The notes under the pieces: model-generated | Told to the model about the DNA's origin: nothing | The model's database searches: none | What the model saw: only the letters and a program-made list of their open reading frames with translations | Source: Baffinella frigidus | Taxonomy: Eukaryota; Cryptophyceae; Cryptomonadales; Baffinellaceae | Assembly (NCBI GenBank): GCA_026770585.1 | Contig: MU646338.1 | Location: 657,948 to 691,251, forward strand | DNA length: 33,304 nucleotides | Direction of reading: 5' to 3' | Program-made: the position numbers and the translations under genes | Shown here: one piece after another, positions 11,501 to 18,910 of the stretch | How positions within the stretch are numbered: the stretch's first letter is position 1 | Layout of the letters: each line of letters starts with the position of its first letter

Positions 11501-12839
11501 TTCACGGCACGGAGCGATCGATTGCAAGGTCAGAAGTGACCCCCTCCGCCTGGGGTTGCAAGGTCGGAACGGGGCGTTGCTTGGGTGGGTGCTTCTCGGC
11601 ACCTGCATCCTCGCTCGGAACTTTCAAATGAGTTAAAGTGACCCACTTTACGGGGTTGACTGTCTCGTAACTTTCAACCGAATTGAACTAACTTAGAACG
11701 GCTCATTGGCGCAGATCTATCGTATCGCTATTTTGAGGCTAATATAGCACATTCCACCCTTACCACAGCACAGACCGGTGCTCAAAAACGTATCTGTTTC
11801 TGCATCAGGTCGATCATTGCAGCACACGGATTCGATGAGCGCTGCGCGTCTTTCAAGGGGCTCTATGGCGCCGAGACTTACTTCGCAGACCGCACCCTTT
11901 TTAAATGTCGACGGTAGGCGTTTTGTTTGGAGCTTGTCACGTGGCTACACGTAAAGCGTGTAGCCACGTGACCAAACATATGAAAATTACTACACAATGA
12001 TCACCTGTACAGCTCCTCGGGTTTTCAACAGGGTGTTTGATCCGCCCGGTGTTGCAGGTCGATTATTGCAGCACACGGGTTCGACGAGCGCTGTGCATCC
12101 CTCGGGGGGCTCTATGGCGCCGGGACTTACTTCGCTGACTGTGCGTGCAAGTCGCAACAGTACGCCGTACCTCATCAGGTGCACTCCTTTCTCCCTTTAC
12201 GACCTTTGGGGCTGATTCGACCCCGCCATTGCCGGACACCTCGCCCGTACGAAGTCGGACTCGGCAGAACCGTGTAGGGGCCCGCACACCGTCTGAGCTT
12301 TCCACGGCTCTGCGTTGCGTATAAGAAATGGTGCTACTTCGGGGGACAACCTGATGCAGCCCTGGGTCCAGGCGCGTGAACCCGCGTGGGGACCGCGTCA
12401 ACATGGTGGGGGGTATCAGCATCACATGGATGGATTCACATGGCTGGCAAACAGATGTCAGGATGCCATTACCATGGCATCCTGACACGCGGGACAATTC
12501 AACGACGCCGGGTGCGTGGGACTCTATGCGGTGCTGCCCCTAAACTATACACCCTCGCCCCAAACCCTCACATAAACCCTGAACCCTCTACCTTCACAGG
12601 ACGAAACCTTCACGATGCTCATCAGCCGCGTGACGATGGGGGGAGCGTATCCAACGACGCGTCAGCACGTGGACCAACGCCGCCCCCCCGACAACCCGGA
12701 CACCCCAGGGCGGCCATTCGACTCGATTTTCGCGCTCTCGGGGAGGGCGAATGGCGGGAAGCAGCAGCATAATGAGTATGTGGTGTTCGCCTCTGCGCAA
12801 GCGTACCCTGAGTATTTGATCACCTACACGTTGGGCTGA
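5377..12839 (+). CDS. Poly(ADP-ribose) polymerase (PARP) family gene, about 16 exons
   Basis: The product should transfer ADP-ribose from NAD+ to protein targets. Proposed exons: 5377-5505 (ATG 5377), 5678-5713, possibly 6272-6342, 6883-6930, 7689-7755, 8103-8161, 8331-8357, 8724-8750, 8844-8906, 9322-9513, 9723-9875, 10360-10422, 11061-11152, 11343-11528, 11809-11913, 12058-12178 and 12600-12839. Phases agree from 6883 to the TGA at 12837-12839. The catalytic half shows VPRNW (9723 exon), KIERVENYHLYKLYEMKKAQI, FRLFHGT (triad His), GLYGAGTYFA (triad Tyr) and HNEYVVF with YPEYLITY (triad Glu, C-terminus), the order typical of PARPs; Glu is compatible with polymer synthesis. The N-terminal half is charged and not recognised; no BRCT, WGR or macro domain was confirmed. 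The start and the 5678 and 6272 exons are uncertain, the latter not fitting the phase of 6883. Confidence 0.82.
5678..5713 (+). CDS. Small duplicated exon encoding VLTIDSCCEFVQ
   Basis: This 36-bp phase 0-0 exon lies between ACCAG and CAG|GTGCGT. Its last nine residues, IDSCCEFVQ, and the following donor bases match the end of the exon at 5377-5505, so it is a partial tandem copy. Being a multiple of three, it can be included or skipped without frame change. It could also be a relic that is never spliced in. Confidence 0.4.
7003..7195. mobile_element. MITE-like hairpin, TIR CCACACGAGGATGCTAGAGG
   Basis: The left arm CCACACGAGGATGCTAGAGG followed by TGCCTATTTAAA pairs with the right arm TGTAAATAGG-CCCTCTAGCATTCTCGGGTGG. 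Copies are diverged at several bases. It sits in the intron between 6930 and 7689. Its outermost CCACACGAGG matches the outer end of the element at 10152-10330, though the inner arms differ. Confidence 0.75.
7376..7684 (+). repeat. CCCTAAA heptamer array in PARP intron
   Basis: About 300 bp of largely perfect AAACCCT heptamers, including a higher-order unit with AAACCGTAAGCCCTAAACACT repeated three to four times near 7410-7550, ends just before the acceptor GGCAG of exon 7689-7755. The higher-order unit shows that blocks of several heptamers are duplicated together. Confidence 0.95.
7832..8078. mobile_element. Large inverted-repeat element, arms TATTGTAGAAATG
   Basis: The left arm (GTATTGTAGAAATGGGCT, then CGGAATT and AGGTCGGGTAAGGAGGTCAGG) pairs with the right arm that ends CATTTCTACAATAAG. 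A short inner palindrome around 7950-7980 carries TTAGGCAT/ATGCCTAA. It is AT-richer than the surroundings and fills most of the intron between exons 7689-7755 and 8103-8161. Confidence 0.75.
8232..8272. repeat. Short hairpin CCACCATGAGGAG/CTCCTCATGGTGG
   Basis: A 13-bp perfect stem with a short loop lies in the intron between exons 8103-8161 and 8331-8357. It is non-coding in the PARP model. Confidence 0.65.
9322..9513 (+). CDS. PARP gene exon with Gly-rich linker
   Basis: A 64-codon phase 0-0 exon from GGGCAG|GAG to GAG|GTGAAC encodes EDFDRILKETSVDSSLLADF, a Gly/Ala linker (GGGAGGAGN) and LSLEELMRRAAE. The frame stays open to 9609, so a later donor is possible, but GAG|GTGAAC is the best consensus and keeps phase with exon 9723. 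Confidence 0.65.
9723..9875 (+). CDS. PARP gene exon leading into the catalytic domain
   Basis: A 51-codon phase 0-0 exon lies between TATCAG and AAG|GTAAGA. It is strongly basic at its start (DAPKKKEGLRKEKRG), a possible nuclear targeting or DNA/RNA contact patch, and ends KVEVPRNWTNK. A P-x-x-W near the start of the fold is typical of many PARP catalytic domains. Confidence 0.75.
10006..10138. mobile_element. MITE-like hairpin, TIR family TAAGGGTGGACGAACTAATTCC, copy 1
   Basis: The left arm TAAGAACGGACACCCTGATT followed by CCGGCGTCGACC pairs with the right arm ending CCACCCTTA. The inside has a repeated TAGCACCCTACG motif. A second copy lies at 29119-29249. It is in the large intron between 9875 and 10360, directly beside another element. 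Confidence 0.8.
10152..10330. mobile_element. MITE-like hairpin, TIR CCACACGAGGCTACC
   Basis: The left arm CCACACGAGGCTACC, then GCGAACAGAATAAA, pairs with TTTATTCTGTTCGCC and GGTAGCCTCGTGTGG. Arms are about 30 bp with few mismatches. The core holds GTGTAGTAATTTTC and ACTTTACACAG, words that recur in other hairpins of the window. It ends 29 bp before the acceptor of exon 10360-10422. Confidence 0.85.
10360..10422 (+). CDS. PARP exon at start of catalytic fold
   Basis: The 63-bp phase 0-0 exon (TTGCAG to CAG|GTCTTT) encodes GPNSVASLEVEEDHGLRCMV. The pattern V-x-L-x-x-x-x-x-EY/DH-x-x-V preceding a F-x-x-T helix matches the early strand and helix of PARP domains. An alternative exon at 9962 upstream has an in-frame stop. 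Confidence 0.65.
10427..10545 (+). repeat. CT-rich microsatellite
   Basis: An interrupted (CT)n tract begins five bases into the intron after exon 10360-10422, in the pyrimidine-rich strand sense of the transcript. Confidence 0.9.
10676..10817. mobile_element. MITE-like hairpin, TIR TAACGGACTGAAAAC
   Basis: TAACGGACTGAAAACCGGG pairs with CCCGTTTTCAGTCCGTTA. Nested pairs of CCTACGGTAGG type (GGCCTACGGTAG and CTACCGTAGG) lie inside, like other 'GTAGGGCC' hairpins in the window. It is in the intron between exons 10360-10422 and 11061-11152. Confidence 0.85.
10960..11048 (+). repeat. AAACCAT heptamer array in PARP intron
   Basis: A short CCCTAAA stretch is followed by about nine perfect AAACCAT units (near 10986-11048), a homogenised one-base variant of the telomere-like heptamer. 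The acceptor CTGCAG of exon 11061 follows within 12 bp. Confidence 0.9.
11061..11152 (+). CDS. PARP catalytic exon with Cys/His cluster
   Basis: The exon encodes AFMRQTQGCEKSQHCTH and GRKMHHCKVVKIE, ending in a split AG|G arginine codon shared with exon 11343. F-x-x-T and V-x-K-I-E-R are typical PARP positions. Between them sits an unusual cluster of Cys and His (C-x5-C-x-H-x5-H-H-C) that could bind a metal; no such cluster is standard at this place in PARPs known to me. Confidence 0.8.
11343..11528 (+). CDS. PARP catalytic exon with triad histidine
   Basis: The exon reads VENYHLYKLYEMKKAQI, then a polar Ser/Thr/Gln-rich loop, and closes with EFRLFHGTERSIA. The FHGT histidine is the NAD+-binding member of the triad. 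The loop before it (KTRASLSGSTNQHQG) is a low-complexity insert in a position often variable among PARPs. It ends in AG, phase 2. Confidence 0.88.
11809..11913 (+). CDS. Duplicated PARP catalytic exon, upstream copy
   Basis: This copy begins with the same phase and nearly the same bases as exon 12058. It encodes SIIAAHGFDERCASF and KGLYGAETYFADRT, then diverges (LFKCR) and ends at ACG|GTAGGC. It is exactly 35 codons, so using both copies keeps the frame. The Gly before the triad TYFA is Glu here, and the KSQQY segment that normally follows is missing. It may be a cassette exon or a decaying copy. Confidence 0.6.
11936..11972. repeat. Perfect short hairpin between duplicated PARP exons
   Basis: GTCACGTGGCTACAC pairs perfectly with GTGTAGCCACGTGAC around a 7-base loop. 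It lies 23 bp after the donor of the upstream exon copy. The stem contains a CACGTG palindrome. Confidence 0.85.
12058..12178 (+). CDS. PARP catalytic exon with triad tyrosine, downstream copy
   Basis: The exon encodes SIIAAHGFDERCASLGG, GLYGAGTYFAD and CKSQQYAVPHQ, which gives the classic G-x-G-x-YFA followed by K-S-x-x-Y of PARPs. It ends phase 0 at CAG|GTGCAC. The complete motif makes this the functional copy of the duplicated pair. Confidence 0.85.
12465..12486. repeat. Short palindrome CAGGATGCCAT/ATGGCATCCTG
   Basis: An 11-bp perfect inverted repeat with a short spacer lies in the last PARP intron (12179-12599). The rest of that intron is unremarkable, with a short heptamer-like stretch before the acceptor TTCACAG. 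Confidence 0.55.
12600..12839 (+). CDS. Last PARP exon with triad glutamate and stop
   Basis: The exon encodes DETFTMLISRVTMGGAY, a Pro-rich loop (RRPPDNPDTPGRPFDSI) and HNEYVVF...YPEYLITYTLG followed by TGA. The NEY glutamate is the third triad residue, and a short YPEYLI strand is the normal C-terminal end of a PARP. Confidence 0.92.
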   Translation, partial: DETFTMLISRVTMGGAYPTTRQHVDQRRPPDNPDTPGRPFDSIFALSGRANGGKQQHNEYVVFASAQAYPEYLITYTLG

Positions 12840-13221
12840 CCGAGTGAGATCGTGGGCGAGTGAGGGGACGAGTCATAGACGTGTGTAGCACTCAACGCAA
12901 GGCTCAAGGGACTTACTGCAAGTCCATGGGGGGGAAGCAAGGTTTAATGAATTGACACACACGCCCGCTACACGGAGTAGGGCAAGGCGAGACGAGACGT
13001 AAGGGCTCTAGGTGCCCGCGACCACCCCGAAGGGTGAGGGAGGGGAGCATGCCGAGGTGTGTAGGGTGGTCCTTGGGGGATTGCGGTATCTTGAATTCTG
13101 GAGGGCCCTAGGAGCGTGTGCCGCCTTGTGAACAAGGTGCATGCACCACTGTAAATGCACGCGGAAGGTGGCGGGTCCCTGGGACCATGGTGCACACTTC
13201 ACTTGGATCTCTCTCAGAGAG

Positions 13222-13261
<40 letters not shown>

Positions 13262-13452
13262 CGCGCGCGCGAGCGAGAGAGAGAGCGAGAGAGAGAGAGA
13301 TGCTCACGGGAGGCAACCGTGTGCACCACTTTCGCACCGCAGTAAAGCTGTGGGGTTGGGTACACAGGCCCCGACGTTGGATTGTGCATCGCGTGCTTAG
13401 AATTTCCTGGCGGACACCCGGGAGTCTTTTTATTCCTTGCTGACACGAACGG
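12840..13452. other. Intergenic stretch after PARP
   Basis: No gene is supported here. Apart from the GA microsatellite at 13211-13300 nothing structured stands out. Open frames across it are created by the GA repeat (Arg-Glu or Ser-Leu runs) and are not credible proteins. Confidence 0.6.
13211..13300 (+). repeat. GA / GCGC microsatellite
   Basis: A (GA)n tract is interrupted by a (GC)n block near 13257-13270. It mirrors the CT tract inside the PARP gene. Confidence 0.95.
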
Positions 13453-13632
13453 ATGTCTCTTTCAGTTGTTGAGGAGGACGAGCGGGACGGGACCATGTTG
13501 TTCCATTCGCACGCGGGCGCGAAAAGTGGTGTTTTGGGGGACGAGGAGGGGGACATGTTTGAGCGACTCGCTGCGAACATGGCCTTGTCGACGCTGACAA
13601 AGGAAGGGAACTCCAGTGATACGTACCCCTGA
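13453..13632 (+). CDS. Small acidic ORF or terminal exon, 59 codons
   Basis: ATG at 13453 opens a frame starting MSLSVVEEDERDGTML and ending GNSSDTYP before TGA at 13630-13632. Composition is coding-like and acidic. A TTTCAG just inside (ending about 13465) could instead be a splice acceptor, making this the last exon of an unseen transcript or an alternative 3' exon of the PARP gene. No family is recognised. Confidence 0.4.
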   Translation: MSLSVVEEDERDGTMLFHSHAGAKSGVLGDEEGDMFERLAANMALSTLTKEGNSSDTYP

Positions 13633-13926
13633 TAGAGCAGAGCAGAAACGAGAGGTCACTACAAGAGAATACTTGTGAGGGGTCGCCAGTTACGTTCACG
13701 TGGGTTCACTGATTAGAGGACATAGTGTAAACCTTGGGATTCAAAAACAAACTGAGTGCAATGTTATATGATCACCACAGTGGCTCACTAACAGCCGGAA
13801 ACCCCAATTGCTTCTGCAACATTCGCCAGCGATGCGAGTCTGGAACTTTCCAGTTCACTTGTACAGCCACGAACATGCAAAATGTGCACCTATCTCCGCC
13901 CGACACACGCTGCGCGCTTGCACATC

Positions 13927-14265
13927 GCAACCTTAAACCCTAAACCCTAAACCCTGAACACTACACCCTACACCCTAAACCCTACACCCTAAAAACCTAA
14001 AGCCTAAAGCCGAAACCCGAAACCCGAAATCCTAAACCCTAAATCCTAAACCCTAAACCTAGTAAACCCTAAACCCTAAACCCCAAACCCTAAACTCTAA
14101 ACCCTAAACCCTGTGCTCAAAACCCTAACCCCTAACCCCTAACCCCTAACCCCTAAACACTCAACACTTAACCCTAAACCCTAAACCCTAAACCCTAAAC
14201 CCTAAACCCTAAACCCTAAACCCTAAACCCTAAACCCTAAACCCTTAATTCTAAACCCTAAAACC
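13927..14265 (+). repeat. CCCTAAA heptamer array
   Basis: An AAACCCT array has variants early on and a run of about eleven perfect units near 14170-14245. Its polarity is that of + strand introns elsewhere in the window, although no flanking exons are firmly identified here. Confidence 0.95.
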
Positions 14266-14341
14266 TACACACAACCTCGAGAGGGGCGGGCAAGGGCATT
14301 TTGCGGCACGTCAATGTAGACAAAGCATGTCGAAAGGAAGC

Positions 14342-14400
14342 ATGGCGTTTCTGCAGAACCGGTTCCAGTGTCTGCCTATGGTGGGATCTCGAAGAACCCA
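14342..14400 (+). repeat. CCGCCTATGG-family repeat, + copy
   Basis: ATGGCGTTTCTGCAGAACCG begins a copy of a dispersed segment that continues through CCAGTGTCTGCCTATGGTGG to AAGAACC. The same segment recurs at 15238, 27000 and, inverted, at about 15000 and 31790. The AUG-led frame reads MAFLQNRFQC. Confidence 0.75.
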
Positions 14401-14974
14401 TAGGATCTCGGGTCGTTGGTTTCAATCAACGGACCTGCAACTTGTTCCCGAGCGAATGAGACTCCTGCGAGACGCGTAGCAACATGACATGCTGCAGGCC
14501 GCACCAAAGCAGCAATCAGTTTCCTTCCTGATGTCATTTTGGTACAGCTGAGGTTGTCGAGTGCACAGCACCCCACGTCCTACGCACCCCACCAGAGAGG
14601 CACTGAGCAATTCACTAGCGGAGGGGCCCGGCATCAGCAGCTGGAAGCACAGGTACGATTGCACTGATGCTGACCTCGCAGCACCGCCCCACCAGCTCAG
14701 CACAGGCCCCACCAGCTCTGGCGAGATGACGGCTGCATGGTCACCTGCAAAACCATGATATCGCCCACCCCACCACCCAAATAGGGCAAGGCCAGCAGCT
14801 TGGAGCATAGGTGCGATGGCACACATTCCAGCCGTCCAGCAGCTCTGTGTAAGCTCAGAGCACCCCTCAGCACACTGACAGGCCTCCTTGAAAATTTATT
14901 GATTACAAGACCAGCATGACCACATTCTAAGACCCCCTGAGGTGTTTTTGGTACTACAAGGATCTGAAGTCCTT

Positions 14975-15045
14975 GAGGTCCTTTAGGTTCTTTTGACTCC
15001 CACCATAGGCGGACACCGGAACTTGTTCTGTAGAAAGGCCAAGCT
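14975..15045 (-). repeat. CCGCCTATGG-family repeat, inverted copy
   Basis: On the minus strand it reads TTCTACAGAACAAGTTCCGG, then TGTCCGCCTATGGTGGGAGT and AAAAGAACCTAAAGGACCT. It is about 200 bp from, and inverted relative to, the copy at 15238-15303. Confidence 0.8.
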
Positions 15046-15235
15046 TCCTTTCGGATCACATCAAGCCCCCCTGTACAGTTCGACTGCAGGGTTGTTTTGC
15101 ATGCGGTATTGACGACGACACGGTACGTCCCAGAGCTCTTAACATCCAACATGCTTTTGATGAGTGTAGATGACACGCACCCCCCCCGCCCCTTGCTCTC
15201 TCCCTCATCTCAAACCCTAAACCCTAAACTCCAAC

Positions 15236-15303
15236 CATGGCCTTTCTACAGAACCGGTTCAGGTGTCCGCCTATGGTGGGAGTTAAAAGAACCTAAAGGA
15301 CGT
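15236..15303 (+). repeat. CCGCCTATGG-family repeat, + copy
   Basis: ATGGCCTTTCTACAGAACCG continues through GGTGTCCGCCTATGGTGGGA to GAACCTAAAGGACG. Just before it is a short CCCTAAA stretch. A further, shorter copy begins about 15371 (TGTCCGCCTATGTTGGGAGC, then AAGAACCTCAAGGACC). Confidence 0.8.
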
Positions 15304-15875
15304 AAACCCCCACACCAGGCTGAATGGCTCCGGGGGGGGCGCGAGTAGGAACGTGAGCGTTCGGAGCCCCATGTCCGCCTATGTTGGGAGCTCCAAGAAC
15401 CTCAAGGACCTCAAGGGCATTTCCGCCGAGGCAGCGCGCGGAGCCGCCTCGGGGGGTCGCAAGTACTTTCTTCAGGATCCTAAGCAGCCCTTCTAAGCGA
15501 TAACGTGTCCACTTTCTACCAAATTTATGCTGCCGGCGCACCGCAATGCGAAACCCGAATTAAAATAAAAAAATACATTTTGAACCGTGGTGTGAGTATC
15601 AGTTGCTCTGGCGGAAGGGCTCCGCTCGGGCGCTAGAGACACACGGGAACATCGTGTGCGAGATAGTCTTCACTGAGGGAAGGGGCGGATGGCACGTGCC
15701 GAGTCTTATATCTCCTTATAGTGGACGTGACCGAGTGGACGTGACCGAGTGGACGTGACCTGTGTAAAGTCACTCCGGGATCCTGCATGGGGTAATATCC
15801 TCAGTTTGGACCAGAAGTTTTTGAAGACAACATCGATCGCCGCGTGAAATGTCTCGGGGGGGGGGGCGGCGGTGG

Positions 15876-16019
15876 CTCTGGGGATACCACCCCGTGTAGG
15901 ATGACCGGTGTGACTTTACACAGTCACGTCCGCAGCACGTGCGGGCTTATATCTCCTTATAGTGGACGTGACTGTGTAAAGCCACTCCGATCATCCTACA
16001 CGGGGTAGTATCCCCAGAG
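15876..16019. mobile_element. MITE-like hairpin, TIR CTCTGGGGATAC
   Basis: CTCTGGGGATACCACCCCGT followed by GTAGGATGA pairs with the inverse ending GTATCCCCAGAG. The core carries GACTTTACACAGTCACGTCC and its inverse. Half copies occur near 15735-15812 and 32128-32174; the latter abuts an exon. Confidence 0.9.
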
Positions 16020-16084
16020 TGGCGGGAGGGAGGGGGCAGGCTCCGTAGCTCTCGAGCGCCGGTTTCTGATCACATAGCACGACT

Positions 16085-16204
16085 ACAGGAGTATCTCGCT
16101 CATAAGAAAGCGCCCCCCCCTAGGACCCTACAGTACGGCTGTGCCTATGGCTCCATGGTGGTCCTAGAGGGGGGTGCGCTTTCTTATGAGCGAGGTACCC
16201 CTGT
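16085..16204. mobile_element. MITE-like hairpin, TIR ACAGGGGTACCTCGCTCATAAGAAA
   Basis: The left end reads TATCTCGCTCATAAGAAAGC and the right end is its inverse, closing TACCCCTGT. The centre is a run of CCTAGGACC/GGTCCTAG words with ATGGTGG. Relatives are at 30953-31089 and 31404-31522, with partial forms near 16331 and 31636. Confidence 0.9.
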
Positions 16205-16848
16205 ACGGAAAGCTCAGGTGTAGTGCAGGGAGAAGCGTGCGGGCAGACGTAGAGGGGGGGGGGGTCATTTGGTTTTCCTGTACCCATCGAAAAGCAAGGT
16301 GCCCCCCGACACCTCCTTCTTGTAACCTTCACAGGTTTACCTCGGTCGTAAGAAAGCACACCCCTCCCTAGGACCATCATAGGCACAAGGCTACGGTAGG
16401 GTCCTGGTGGGGGTCATTTGGTTTTCTTGGACCTTTCAAAAAGCAAGGTGCCCCCTCAACGCCTCCTTTCAGGTCTTTTAGGTTTTAGATGCGCCCAACA
16501 TTAACTTAGGCCAAAACCTTGCCCTTATGTGGAAAGGATTTGTTTTCAAAGCAAGGGGGCAGGGGGGGGCGTTTCGTACGCCGTCTTCATAGACCAGGCC
16601 TGTGTATTGAAACGAGCGACAACACGACGGTGCCGAGGCCGATGGGGGTGAACGGGTAGGCTAGGATCCTAGAGGGTTTGCCCCATAAGTTATGGGGCAA
16701 CCACAGTCAAACAGTAGGATCCTAGACGGGGTCTGGCATTTGATTTTCTGACCTTTCTGCCAGCAGCGTGTCCCCCCCTCCTCCTTTTTGTACTAAAAAC
16801 GGGAGGGGGGGGGGGATTGCGTACGTCATGAATCCGTTAGGTCCTAAG

Positions 16849-16950
16849 AAGTGGCCTTAAGGTTTTGATTTCTCCCAACATAGCCCACCGATACGCCCTT
16901 CCGTACTAGGATCCTAGAAAGGATCTGCAGAGAAAGCATTTTCGCTTTCG
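16849..16950 (-). repeat. Dispersed repeat ATGCTTTCTCTGCAGATCC, minus-strand copy
   Basis: On the minus strand it reads ATGCTTTCTCTGCAGATCCT, then ACGGAAGGGCGTATCGGTGG, GCTATGTTGGGAGAAAT and AAACCTTAAGG. Other copies are at 5918-5999 and 27098-27180 on the + strand. This copy carries an extra AGGATCCTAG palindrome after the first segment. Confidence 0.8.
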
Positions 16951-16970
16951 GTTTGAACTCTCCAGTGCAG

Positions 16971-17385
16971 AGGCTCGTGAAGAGGTCGTGCGAGCTCTTA
17001 CGAGTCGTACAGGGTGGTTCTCTTTGGTTATGGAGGGCTTCCCCAGAAGAGGGTTTGCCGGAATTTCCGAACCTGGACCTTCCCGCGTACGAACATCTTC
17101 GAAAACCACCGCCAAGTGCGAAGCCATACGATCCTACCGCAAGGGAATACCCAAGGGATTGCAGGAGCCTTGAAACGATCACTTGTCGGCCTTACCCTAT
17201 TTTCGGCCGGGCAAATTGGTTCGAAATCACCACAAAAGTCAAATCTCAGCTGGGATTCTCCAAAAGTCAAGACACGAGATGGAGGGCGGCGGGTTCAGGG
17301 GTCCGTGGCGGATGGAGAACGGGCCTGCTGTCGGGTCAGAGGCGCGGAATTCAACGTGACCAGCCCACTGAATCTTTCATTCAAG
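16971..17385 (+). CDS. Possible 5' exon of the convergent + strand gene
   Basis: After CCAGTGCAG the frame is open and encodes EFPNLDLPAYEHLRKPPPSA, EYPRDCRSLETITCRPYPIF and FEITTKVKSQLGFSKS. A CAAG|GTGAGC donor at 17386 in phase 1 matches the acceptor CCGCAG|AC at 17570, which would give Asp-Ala just before MMASGS. No ATG is in frame here, so a start must lie further 5'. Two other frames are open over the first part, so this is tentative. Confidence 0.35.
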
Positions 17386-17570
17386 GTGAGCCCCGCGCAG
17401 CGGTGGCCGCAACACCGGATACCCCACACTGGGCACCATCTTTTGAGCCAGGTTGGGAGAGGCTGTGCTGGTGGCGGATTGGTGCTGTGGGGGTGCGGCG
17501 GCGGGTCTGAGCAGCGGAATCCGATGGGGCGAGCCCACTGAATCTGCCCTACCTTGACCGCAGACCGCAG

Positions 17571-18910
17571 ACGCGATGATGGCCTCGGGATCCCCAAGCA
17601 TGGAGCCTCCGACGGATCCTCCTGAACGAACTGTGTACGATTGGATGGAGGGCAAGGCCCGTGCCAAGGTACCAACGGGAGCGTTCTCCAATAATGTCGG
17701 CAACGCTGATTGCCGGAGGTTTCTCTACTCTGTTGTTTCTCGAAGGGATGAGTTCGAACTTCCATTGTCTGGCAACCACGTCCCAGGCAGCAACCTCGAG
17801 CTCGATGCCTTCCTGTCGTGGTCCGGCCTCGACTGGAATCAGTTAGTGGACCAGTCCGCACCTTTTTGGCCATGGGAGGACGGTGCGGCTCGGGCCTCAC
17901 GGAAAGTCATCAACCAAGTCGGTAAGAATGATTGCAGGAGGTTTCTGGACTCAATATTTTCTCTCAATCAGCAGTTGAAGTTACCATTCACTGGCAGGGC
18001 GATAACCAAGGGCCACAACCCTGAACTCGATGCTTTCCTGGTTTGGTCTGGTGTTTCCTGGGACCAATTGAAATACCAGTCGGCACAGTGGAAAAACTTC
18101 GGACGTGTCTTGAGACCCTTTGATCCCAAGAAATTCAGGAATTTGCTCCTGCGGCTCGACCTGGAAACCTTGGTGCAAGCAGCGTGGGACCGGATGTTGC
18201 TCTCTGTTCCCTGTAAAGAGGAAATCGGGGGTCCTACTCATATTGCTGCGGTGACCTGGTTGCGTGGTAGGCGGACGTTGAACAAGTTATTGGAAAAGCA
18301 TCTGGCGCGTTTGGGAGAATGCTTCCATATGTGCTTAACTGACGATCCTCGCAAGGTGGACGATGCCGAACTACAGTATGCAGAGAGCCATAACAACTTT
18401 TGCGCCGAGTTTATCCGCGACCCAGATGTGACCAAGTTTTTTTCGGTGATATTTCTGGAACACATTTACAAGGATGATGAGTTTGGGCTCGAGGTTGCTC
18501 GTGGCTCGTTACCTGCGTACCTGGATGACTGCATTTTCAAGGAATTCAACGAGAGAGTATTCAATCTGGACCGACCCGACGTCTTGACTGACCTAATCCA
18601 GCCTGTGTCCGAGGGACGTTCTGGTCGGGTCGTTGCCTACTGTGCAGGTTGGCTGCTTCACAGGGCGTTCAAACGCTTCAAGTTTCAGGATGCTGTTCCA
18701 ACACTCGAGACCCTCACTTCCCGGCGGGTAAATCTTCTCAAGCTCCTCCTTCACACACTTCTGACTGAAAAGGTGCTTGTCCAAATGCTCAGCAGCCTCG
18801 GGGGAAACAATAACGGAACTCTTTGTTTGCTGCAAGATCGCAACCTTCTTGTTAAGCGCAATCCTCTCCAGCGCAGACATTTTCATGGCGTGCTTGGCAC
18901 GGGAAGGTGA
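17571..18910 (+). CDS. Protein of unknown function with two internal repeats
   Basis: From ATG 17576 the frame encodes 444 residues. I do not recognise the family. It contains a tandem repeat: ADCRRFLYSVVSRRDEFELP...LELDAFLSWSGLDWNQLVDQS (about residues 44-91) and NDCRRFLDSIFS...PELDAFLVWSGVSWDQLKYQS (about 118-169), so a module of about 60-75 residues has been duplicated. The second half is helical-looking (RRTLNKLLEKHLARLGECFH, FNERVFNLDRPDVLTDLI, VVAYCAGWLLHRAFKR). No signal peptide or clear catalytic motif is seen. The last 318 bp overlap the frame of the opposing gene, so the true C-terminus may be earlier. A two-ORF mobile element is possible but unproven. Confidence 0.6.

Larger units (their letters stand above)
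13633..16970. other. Repeat-rich region without a confident gene
   Basis: The stretch contains a heptamer array (13927-14265), three or more fragments of the CCGCCTATGG family, and hairpin elements at 15876-16019 and 16085-16204. It also has a related half element near 16331-16440 and poly-G tracts. Between 14580 and 14830 a CCCCACCAGCTC/CAGCAGCTGGAGCA motif is repeated in degenerate form. Reading frames here are short and disagree with each other; I see no real gene. Confidence 0.6.

Noticed and set aside
13008-13580. 190-residue minus-strand ORF
   Set aside because: It is held open by the GA microsatellite (Ser/Leu/Arg runs) and has no protein-like segments.
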